A DNA stretch of 18,607 bases, from positions 1-18,607 of the forward strand of contig NZ_RCYB01000042.1 of the NCBI RefSeq assembly GCF_004168205.1. The letters run 5' to 3'. The position numbers and the translations under genes were made by a program. Below are positions 13,228-18,607 of the stretch, one piece after another. The notes beneath the pieces were generated by a model, which did no database searches, was not told the origin of the DNA, and saw only the letters and a program-made list of their open reading frames with translations. Every line of letters begins with the position of its first letter. Positions within the stretch are counted from its first letter, which is position 1. This stretch comes from Catenibacterium sp. co_0103 (GTDB taxonomy: Bacteria > Bacillota_I > Bacilli_A > Erysipelotrichales > Coprobacillaceae).

Positions 13228-15867
13228 ATGAAAAAATATGTTTACTTATTTAGCGAAGGTAACAAGGATATGCGTAATCTCCTTGGTGGTAAAGGTGCCA
13301 ACCTTGCTGAAATGACAGGTATCGGTTTACCTGTACCTCAGGGATTCACAGTGACTACAGAAGCTTGTACACAATATTATGAAGACGGGAAAATGATCTC
13401 AGATGATATTAAAGGACAGATTGTTGAACACGTTAAAAAGCTTGAAGAAATCACTGGAAGAACTTTAGGTGATCCAAAGAATCCATTATTAGTATCTGTA
13501 CGTTCTGGTGCAAGAATCTCAATGCCAGGTATGATGGATACAGTATTAAACTTAGGTTTAAATGATGAAGTAGCTAAGGAATTCGCTGCAACAACTGGAA
13601 ATGAACGTTTCGTATATGATTCATATCGTCGTTTCATCCAGATGTTCGCTGACGTTGTAAAAGGATTCCCTAAATCAGACTTCGAACATAAATTTGATGC
13701 AATTAAAGAAGAAAAAGGTGTTGAATTCGATACTGAACTTACTGCCGAAGACTTAAAAGAAGTTGTTGCAGTTTATAAAGAAGCTTATAAAGCACATGCA
13801 GGTGTTGATTTCCCTCAGGAACCAATCGAACAGTTATTAGCTGCAGTTGAAGCCGTATTTGGTTCTTGGAATAATGACCGTGCCATCACTTATCGTCGTT
13901 TAAATGATATCCCAGGTTCTTGGGGTACAGCTGTAAACGTTCAGCAGATGGTTTATGGTAACAGAAGTGATAAGTCAGGTACTGGTGTTGCCTTCACTCG
14001 TAACCCAGCAACTGGTGAAAATAAATTATTCGGTGAATATTTAATGAACGCTCAGGGTGAAGACGTTGTTGCTGGTATCAGAACACCTCAGCCGATTGCT
14101 ACATTAAATGAAGTTATGCCAGAATGTTATGAACAGTTCCAGAAGATCTGTCATATTCTTGAAGACCATTATAAAGATATGCAGGATATGGAATTCACAA
14201 TTGAAGATGGTAAATTATTCATGTTACAGACTCGTAATGGCAAGAGAACAGCTCAGGCTGCTTTAAAGATTGCTGTTGACATGGTTGATGAAGGCATGAT
14301 TAATGAACAAGAAGCATTATTAAAGGTTGAACCAAAACAGTTAGACCAGTTATTACATCCAAACTTCGATAAAGAAGACTACAAGGCTGCAAAGGCTGTT
14401 GCTACAGGTTTAGCTGCTTCTCCAGGTGCTGCTACTGGACATATCTACTTTACAGCTGAAGATGTTCAGGAAGCACATGCAAATGGTGTACAGGATATGA
14501 TCTTAGTACGTAATGAAACTTCTCCAGAAGATATCGAAGGTATGAACTTAGCTAAAGGTATCTTAACTGTACGTGGTGGTATGACATCTCATGCTGCAGT
14601 AGTTGCTCGTGGTATGGGTACTTGCTGTGTTGCTGGTTGTGGTGTATTAAGAGTTTCTGAAGATAAGAAGACATTAACATTACCAGATGGTACAGTATTA
14701 ACTGAAGGTGATTATGTATCATTAAATGGTTCTACTGGTGAAGTATTTGCTCAGAAGATCAAGACTGTTCCTGCTGCGATTAGTGGCGATTTTGAAACAT
14801 TCATGGCTTGGGCTGATAAAGAAAGAAAATTATTAGTAAGAACTAATGCGGATACTCCTAGAGATGCTAAACAGGCTGCGACATTTGGTGCTGAAGGTAT
14901 CGGATTATGCCGTACTGAACATATGTTCTTCGAAGAAGAAAGAATTTTCAACTTCAGAAGAATGATTACTGCAGAAGATGTAGAAACTCGTAAGGAAGCA
15001 TTAGAAAAGATTCTTCCATATCAGAGAGGAGACTTTGAAGAATTATTCAAAGCTATGGATGGTTATAGTGTTAATATCCGTTTCTTAGATCCACCTCTAC
15101 ATGAATTCTTACCTCATACTGATGATGAAATCAAACCATTAGCTGAAAGCTTAGGTATGACTTTCGAAGCATTAAAGGAAAGAGTAGAATCATTAAAAGA
15201 ATTCAACCCAATGATGGGTCACAGAGGATGCCGTCTTGCTGTTACTTATCCAGAAATTGCTGAAATGCAGACAAGAGCTGTTATTGAAGCTGCAATCAAC
15301 GTAACTAAGGAAACAGGACATCCAGTTACTCCAGAAATCATGATCCCATTAGTTGGTGATGTTAAAGAATTAAAGTATGTAAAGAATGTAGTTGTTAAGA
15401 CTGCTGATAAGTTAATTGCTGAAAGCGGATTAGATATGAAATATGAAGTTGGTACTATGATTGAAATTCCAAGAGCTGCAATCACAGCTGATAAGATTGC
15501 AGCTGAAGCTGAATTCTTCTCATTTGGTACTAATGACTTAACTCAGATGACATTCGGTTTCTCAAGAGATGATGCTGCTAAGTTCTTAGGCGATTACTAT
15601 TCTAAGAATATCTATGAACATGATCCATTCGCTACTGTTGACCAGGAAGGCGTTGGAGAATTAATGAAGATTGCATCTGAAAAGGGAAGATCAACTCGTC
15701 CTGATATCAGACTTGGTATCTGTGGTGAACATGGTGGCGATCCAAAGACAGTAGAATTCTGTCATAAGATTGGATTAACTTATGTATCTTGCTCACCTTA
15801 CCGTGTACCAATCGCAAGACTTGCTGCTGCTCAGGCTGCTGTAAAAGAAAAAATGGGTATTTTGTAA
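13228..15867 (+). CDS. ppdK: Pyruvate, phosphate dikinase
   Basis: Interconverts pyruvate, ATP and phosphate with phosphoenolpyruvate, AMP and pyrophosphate through a swinging phosphohistidine domain. In fermentative bacteria it can run in the glycolytic or the PEP-forming direction. Seen (879 aa, the usual length): an N-terminal nucleotide-binding domain starting GGKGANLAEMTG, a central domain with catalytic His455 in GGMTSHAAVVARGMG, and a C-terminal PEP/pyruvate TIM barrel with catalytic Cys832 in GICGEHGGDP. Both positions are almost the same as in the Clostridium symbiosum enzyme. The start at 13228 follows AAGGAGG (13210-13216), and the longer GTG form begins at the transcription start. 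Codon use is the most biased in the window (many GGT, GAA, TTA), as for a highly expressed gene. It is a single-gene unit with its own promoter, likely cre operator and strong terminator. No regulatory PDRP kinase gene is adjacent. Confidence 0.98.
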   Translation: MKKYVYLFSEGNKDMRNLLGGKGANLAEMTGIGLPVPQGFTVTTEACTQYYEDGKMISDDIKGQIVEHVKKLEEITGRTLGDPKNPLLVSVRSGARISMPGMMDTVLNLGLNDEVAKEFAATTGNERFVYDSYRRFIQMFADVVKGFPKSDFEHKFDAIKEEKGVEFDTELTAEDLKEVVAVYKEAYKAHAGVDFPQEPIEQLLAAVEAVFGSWNNDRAITYRRLNDIPGSWGTAVNVQQMVYGNRSDKSGTGVAFTRNPATGENKLFGEYLMNAQGEDVVAGIRTPQPIATLNEVMPECYEQFQKICHILEDHYKDMQDMEFTIEDGKLFMLQTRNGKRTAQAALKIAVDMVDEGMINEQEALLKVEPKQLDQLLHPNFDKEDYKAAKAVATGLAASPGAATGHIYFTAEDVQEAHANGVQDMILVRNETSPEDIEGMNLAKGILTVRGGMTSHAAVVARGMGTCCVAGCGVLRVSEDKKTLTLPDGTVLTEGDYVSLNGSTGEVFAQKIKTVPAAISGDFETFMAWADKERKLLVRTNADTPRDAKQAATFGAEGIGLCRTEHMFFEEERIFNFRRMITAEDVETRKEALEKILPYQRGDFEELFKAMDGYSVNIRFLDPPLHEFLPHTDDEIKPLAESLGMTFEALKERVESLKEFNPMMGHRGCRLAVTYPEIAEMQTRAVIEAAINVTKETGHPVTPEIMIPLVGDVKELKYVKNVVVKTADKLIAESGLDMKYEVGTMIEIPRAAITADKIAAEAEFFSFGTNDLTQMTFGFSRDDAAKFLGDYYSKNIYEHDPFATVDQEGVGELMKIASEKGRSTRPDIRLGICGEHGGDPKTVEFCHKIGLTYVSCSPYRVPIARLAAAQAAVKEKMGIL

Positions 15868-15888
15868 TAACTACTTATCCTTTCACTA

Positions 15889-15916
15889 GGCCGTTCTTAT
15901 GAACGGCCACTTTTTT
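15889..15916 (+). terminator. Rho-independent terminator after ppdK
   Basis: GGCCGTTC (15889-15896) pairs with GAACGGCC (15901-15908) around the loop TTAT, followed by six T (15911-15916). Confidence 0.95.
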
Positions 15917-15930
15917 ATACCAAAACTATA

Positions 15931-15939
15931 TGATATAAT
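15931..15939 (+). promoter_or_regulatory. Promoter of the dprA-like / rhomboid unit (extended -10)
   Basis: TGATATAAT (15931-15939): a perfect -10 with the TGn extension. At 17 bases the -35 would fall on the T-run of the preceding terminator. It lies 25 bases before the chosen start codon. Confidence 0.65.
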
Positions 15940-15964
15940 GACATTTAAGAAGGAATATAAGAAT

Positions 15965-16963
15965 ATGAAATTACAACTAACATTAAACAGTCTTGCCTTA
16001 ATATTATGCTGTGGTGATTTGATTCCAAGTTCCACGCAGCCTATAAGTACACAAGAGTGGCAGGAAATAGAGAAAAAATTAAAATCAGCCCATAAAGAAC
16101 CAAGTATGATTACAGGGATGAGTATTGATACATTAACCCAGATCATAGGTTTAGATGAATTTACAGCTCATAAGATAGAAAAGAGACAAAAGCTCTTACC
16201 AGATCTTTTTTATGCACTGCAGAATTTAGAAAACCAGGATATTGGTGTCACAACTATCTATGAAGAAGATTATCCTGCAAGTCTAAGAGTATTAGGGACT
16301 AAGATGCCTTTAGTCATTAGCTATATAGGTGATTTATCTTTAAGTTATGGAGTCAATATATCAGTTGCTGGTCCACAGATGATGAACAAGACAATGCGTC
16401 ATGTCACTAAAGAAATTATGAAAAAAATTTCAAAGGAAGGCTATACAGTAGTTGTGGGTGGTTCTAAAGGTGTAGAAGAACTTGCCTTAAGAACGCAGTT
16501 AACTAATAACGGAAATGCGGTATTATTTGTCGCAGATCATATGTTTGATAAAATTAGACTGTATTCTAAATATATTAAACAGAATAAATTAGTTATTATG
16601 ACTGCCAATGATCCATATGCTTTATTTGATGTCACTCATGCATTAGATAAGAATCTTTATATATGTGGTATGGTCTTTGCCCAGATAGTAACAGGTACGC
16701 ATATTGGTAGTGGTCCTGTCTGGTTTACTTCTATTCAGAATATCCATTCTCATTGGACAAGACAGCTTGTTTATGAAACATTGGATTATAGTGGTAATAT
16801 TAGACTCATTGAAATGGGAGAGGCCCATTTTACTGATGAAGATTTAAAATCAGAAGTTACTTTAGCTGAAATATTAGATAATCATGAAACAGTTATTAAG
16901 AAAGATGATCCAAGTATTGATCAAATGACAATATTTGAATTCATAGAGGATAAACATGAATAA
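15965..16963 (+). CDS. Divergent DprA/Smf-like Rossmann-fold protein
   Basis: DprA loads RecA on incoming single-stranded DNA during transformation. Seen (332 aa, within the family range): an N-terminal helical region with a helix-hairpin-helix-like segment (about 50-75), YPASLRVLGTKMPLVISYIGDLSL (103-126, the DprA entry to the Rossmann domain), then VAGPQM (134-139) where DprA has VGSR, and GGSKGVEELALR (165-176) where DprA has GxARGIDxxAH. The fold order fits, but the nucleotide-loop Ser-Arg and the conserved Asp and His are changed. A C-terminal extension of about 50 acidic residues follows. The ATG at 15965, ten bases after GAAGGA, is chosen; an upstream start near 15899 would lie inside the ppdK terminator. 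It overlaps the rhomboid gene by 8 bases. Whether it works in DNA uptake is unclear, since no other competence gene is in the window. Confidence 0.75.
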   Translation: MKLQLTLNSLALILCCGDLIPSSTQPISTQEWQEIEKKLKSAHKEPSMITGMSIDTLTQIIGLDEFTAHKIEKRQKLLPDLFYALQNLENQDIGVTTIYEEDYPASLRVLGTKMPLVISYIGDLSLSYGVNISVAGPQMMNKTMRHVTKEIMKKISKEGYTVVVGGSKGVEELALRTQLTNNGNAVLFVADHMFDKIRLYSKYIKQNKLVIMTANDPYALFDVTHALDKNLYICGMVFAQIVTGTHIGSGPVWFTSIQNIHSHWTRQLVYETLDYSGNIRLIEMGEAHFTDEDLKSEVTLAEILDNHETVIKKDDPSIDQMTIFEFIEDKHE

Positions 16964-17576
16964 TATAAAAAAATATCCTGTTACTTATACACTACTTGCA
17001 TTATGTATACTTACTTATATAGGAACAACCTTATTATTTAGTATTGATATGAATGCGATGCAGGGCTTAGCTTGCGGAGGGTTTAATCCATACTATGTTC
17101 AAGTTACTCATCAATACTATCGTTTGATTACTGCAAATTTCATTCATTTTGGATTAATGCATATAGTAGTGAATTGTTATTCTATGTATAATCTCAGTTG
17201 TTTTGTAGAGTATTTGATGGGTTCTAAAAAGTATTTGATAGTCGTACTTGTATCCATGCTTTCTACCACTGGTCTTCCTTATATTGCATATTTATTATTG
17301 GGCGTTGGAGCCCATACAGTAAGTGGCGGTATTAGTGGTGTAATCTTTGGAATCATTGGTGCTATCGGTGCTCTTTATTTGTTCTATCCTACACAGCTTC
17401 GCGATATTGCAAGAAACCTAGGAATGAATGTCTTACTGATGTTGTTTATTTCTTTTATTGTACCGACAATATCTTTATCCGGTCATGTAAGTGGGATGAT
17501 TGGCGGTTTTGTTTCAGCTTATATTATTCTTTATATTAATAAAAGAAAAAGACAGAAGTTCTTTTATAGTTCATAA
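16956..17576 (+). CDS. Rhomboid-family intramembrane serine protease
   Basis: Membrane-embedded protease that cuts transmembrane segments of substrate proteins. Seen (206 aa): about six hydrophobic segments (roughly 10-30, 58-80, 92-117, 122-144, 155-172, 176-194), the HFGLMHIVVN motif with H64, H69 and N73 in the second segment, the nucleophile S127 in GGISG, and the base H177 in SGHVSGMIGG. The catalytic dyad is therefore intact. A positively charged C-terminal tail (KRKRQK) suggests a cytoplasmic C-terminus. AGAGGA (16945-16950) precedes the ATG, and the gene overlaps the dprA-like gene by 8 bases, so the two are co-translated. The substrate is unknown. Confidence 0.92.
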   Translation: MNNIKKYPVTYTLLALCILTYIGTTLLFSIDMNAMQGLACGGFNPYYVQVTHQYYRLITANFIHFGLMHIVVNCYSMYNLSCFVEYLMGSKKYLIVVLVSMLSTTGLPYIAYLLLGVGAHTVSGGISGVIFGIIGAIGALYLFYPTQLRDIARNLGMNVLLMLFISFIVPTISLSGHVSGMIGGFVSAYIILYINKRKRQKFFYSS

Positions 17577-17581
17577 AGCGT

Positions 17582-17590
17582 TGATATACT
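17582..17590 (+). promoter_or_regulatory. Possible extended -10 before the flavodoxin-like gene
   Basis: TGATATACT (17582-17590) has the extended -10 form seen at clpB. There is no matching -35. It could add transcription to the read-through from the rhomboid gene 33 bases upstream. Confidence 0.35.
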
Positions 17591-17609
17591 TTATACAAGA
17601 GGTGAGTCT

Positions 17610-18035
17610 ATGAATATTGCGATTGTCTACAGTCATACAAGTAAATATGCACATATTCTTGCATCACAGATGGCAAAAACTGCAAGAACACAGGCAATTT
17701 CCTTTCAGGACTTTGATTTTCATGCCCATGTTGATCTTCTTGTATTAGGATTTGATTGTCCATGCTTTGGTAAACCAAAGGAAGTGGAACAATTCATTAT
17801 GCAGCTTGATCGTCACTATGTGAAGAATATTGCTTTATTTTCTACATTCATGTTCTCATCAAAGGCATTAGATGATATGTCTGATTTATGTATGAAACAG
17901 GATCTTCCACTTATGCGAGAACAATACTGCTGTAAACTTCCAATAGAACTTCATGCTCATTTATCAGATAATGCGATCAATGGCGGTGTCATCTATGTAG
18001 ATGATATGATTAATATATGTAGAAATTATTATTGA
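17610..18035 (+). CDS. Flavodoxin-like protein with degenerate FMN loop
   Basis: Seen (141 aa): a flavodoxin-type start MNIAIVYSHTSKYAHILASQMA, a second strand VDLLVLGFDCPCFGKPKEVEQF (41-62), and a third strand NIALFSTFMFSSK (73-85), the order of an alpha/beta flavodoxin fold. The FMN phosphate loop, normally T/S-x-T-G-x-T, reads SHTSKY, without its Gly, so FMN binding is uncertain. Six cysteines are present (C50, C52, C94, C107, C108, C137), including CPC and CC pairs, which is many for a flavodoxin of this size. The ribosome-binding site GAGGTG lies five bases before the ATG. The gene follows the rhomboid by 33 bases and ends in a small terminator. A flavodoxin-domain protein of unknown electron-transfer or structural role is the safest call. 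Confidence 0.75.
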   Translation: MNIAIVYSHTSKYAHILASQMAKTARTQAISFQDFDFHAHVDLLVLGFDCPCFGKPKEVEQFIMQLDRHYVKNIALFSTFMFSSKALDDMSDLCMKQDLPLMREQYCCKLPIELHAHLSDNAINGGVIYVDDMINICRNYY

Positions 18036-18055
18036 CAGCGTGAAGTTGTCTTTTT
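18034..18055 (+). terminator. Terminator after the flavodoxin-like gene
   Basis: GACAGC (18034-18039) pairs with GTTGTC (18045-18050, one G-U) around the loop GTGAA and is followed by five T (18051-18055). The left arm overlaps the stop codon. Confidence 0.7.
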
Positions 18056-18103
18056 GGTAATTTAAAATAACTAGGGGTTTCCTAAATTTTAATTATCACG
18101 CAG

Positions 18104-18126
18104 TAAGGGGTGAATCTCACCCCTTA
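18104..18126. terminator. Strong 10-bp hairpin inside the ISL3 element end
   Basis: TAAGGGGTGA (18104-18113) is the perfect complement of TCACCCCTTA (18117-18126), with a 3-base loop. The tail is T-rich on the plus strand (TTTCTTTAT), so it acts best against transcription entering the element from the chromosome. On the minus strand it follows the small ORF and could stabilise the 3' end of the transposase message. Confidence 0.6.
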
Positions 18127-18138
18127 TTTCTTTATAGT

Positions 18139-18333
18139 CTAGAAGTCTATTTCAGAAATATCTAAATCTAACGATGAGTCTTCATCGTTATTTTTCATTA
18201 GAGAAAACTGAATATCATCAATTTGGTGAGAAATAGACTCCAGACGAACAAGTATATCTTCTAAAACTTCATCTTCCTCAAGTATTACTGGTTCATTATC
18301 CTCATCAACAATAAGTCTAAATACCTTACTCAT
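18139..18333 (-). CDS. Small acidic ORF coupled to the ISL3 transposase
   Basis: I do not recognise this 64-residue protein. Seen: an opening MSKVFRLIVDEDNEPVILEE and a central helix with heptad-like spacing (about residues 22-45, ILVRLESISHQIDDIQFSLM). An acidic tail follows, and Asp plus Glu are about a third of the residues. The start at 18331-18333 is preferred because AAAGGA lies 12-13 bases upstream inside the transposase end; the ATG at 18345 overlaps that same site. It begins one base after the transposase stop, so its translation is probably coupled. Codon use resembles that of the transposase. A passenger or regulatory partner of the insertion sequence is possible, but the sequence does not show which. 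Confidence 0.6.
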   Translation of the reverse strand: MSKVFRLIVDEDNEPVILEEDEVLEDILVRLESISHQIDDIQFSLMKNNDEDSSLDLDISEIDF

Positions 18334-18334
18334 A

Positions 18335-18607
18335 TTATTTACCATCCTTTCTGATACTTGTGTAATAGAAGGTTGTATCCTCGTTTAATGTATAAAGGAT
18401 ACGATTGCGAAATCTCTCCCAGTTCAAATAGCCGTTTGAGGCATGCTTGAGGAGCTTGATGGACTTGTTTCTGTTTTCAACGATGGCAGTATTCATCTTT
18501 CTGTTTGCCTTGTCATCCACAATTATAAAACTGTTGATGATCTCTTTTTTCCAGTTGGTAAGAGTATTCGCAAAAGGGCTCATCTCTGCAACGGTGCTGC
18601 TTCTAAA
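18335..18607 (-). CDS. ISL3-family transposase, C-terminal part, runs off right edge
   Basis: Transposases of this family cut and rejoin the ends of ISL3 elements through a DDE active site. Seen: the minus-strand frame is open from the window edge (18607) to a stop at 18335-18337, giving 90 residues without a start in the window; the Met at 18581-18583 is internal. The stretch LTNWKKEIINSFII followed by a conserved asparagine-rich segment, VENRNKSIKLLKHASNGYLNWERFRNRIL, corresponds to the C-terminal catalytic part of DDE_Tnp_ISL3 (W..EI.NSF...E..N..IK..KR.A.GY....FR.RIL). The last DDE glutamate would be in VENRN. The C-terminus looks intact. The N-terminal zinc-finger and HTH lie outside the window, so integrity of the whole gene cannot be judged. 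Confidence 0.85.
   Translation of the reverse strand, partial: FRSSTVAEMSPFANTLTNWKKEIINSFIIVDDKANRKMNTAIVENRNKSIKLLKHASNGYLNWERFRNRILYTLNEDTTFYYTSIRKDGK

Larger units (their letters stand above)
18074..18607 (-). mobile_element. Partial ISL3-family insertion sequence
   Basis: The C-terminal part of an ISL3-type transposase and a small coupled ORF on the minus strand run off the right edge. The end of the element may be the GGGGTTTCCTAAATTTTAAT block at 18074-18093: ISL3-family inverted repeats generally start with two G and a T-rich stretch. The opposite end and the 8-bp target duplication lie outside the window, so this boundary is a guess within the gap 18056-18138. Confidence 0.45.

Noticed and set aside
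13377..15485. Minus-strand open frames within ppdK
   Set aside because: They are by-products of strongly biased codon use in ppdK; none has start signals.
15899..15964. Longer dprA-like protein beginning inside the ppdK terminator
   Set aside because: It would start within the hairpin loop and upstream of the promoter -10; the ATG at 15965 has a ribosome-binding site.
16643..16828. Minus-strand open frame within the dprA-like gene
   Set aside because: It is short, has no ribosome-binding site and no similarity pattern; the plus-strand gene accounts for the region.
1..18607. CRISPR array, tRNA/rRNA gene, toxin-antitoxin pair or known defence operon
   Set aside because: No regularly spaced repeats, no cloverleaf or rRNA segment, and no recognised defence families were seen; the accessory parts are only the two edges.

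Overview
The window looks like a chromosome segment from a low-GC Gram-positive gut bacterium. Codon use is AT-rich, ribosome-binding sites are strong, and promoters are sigma-A-like, several with an extended -10 (TGn). The gene order rsmE - mtaB - rpsU - phoH is the one known from the Bacillus dnaK/phoH neighbourhood. Together with a CIRCE-controlled clpB and a pyruvate phosphate dikinase, this fits a Firmicute. An Erysipelotrichales-type organism is my inference and is not proven by the sequence.

The left edge (1-560) is accessory DNA. It holds the start of an IS21-like transposase running off the window, the C-terminal end of a broken tyrosine integrase, direct and inverted repeats typical of integrase-proximal element ends, and a 9-bp inverted repeat that could be the attachment core. 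Host sequence resumes at a promoter flanked by two CIRCE operators that drives clpB (649-3216), followed by a strong terminator. A second transcription unit carries rsmE, an unrecognised Tyr-rich protein, mtaB and a MurE ligase with unusual signatures. rpsU has its own promoter and terminator, and phoH follows. mutY converges on phoH from the minus strand. darA, a cyclic-di-AMP receptor, stands alone with its own promoter and terminator.

From 10380 comes a coupled pair: a folC with an extra N-terminal acetyltransferase-like domain, and a full-length DEAD-box-helicase-like protein whose ATPase motifs are all lost. ppdK follows (13228-15867), with a promoter whose -35 is covered by a likely CcpA (cre) site. 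The last unit on the plus strand is a divergent DprA-like protein, an apparently active rhomboid protease and a flavodoxin-like protein. The right edge is again mobile: the C-terminal half of an ISL3-family transposase and a small acidic ORF coupled to it, both on the minus strand.

The most unusual items are the GNAT-FolC fusion, the pseudo-helicase coupled to it, the divergent DprA and MurE proteins, and the acidic ORF attached to the ISL3 transposase. I see no CRISPR array, rRNA, tRNA, riboswitch or recognisable defence operon. No stretch longer than about 300 bases lacks an assigned feature.
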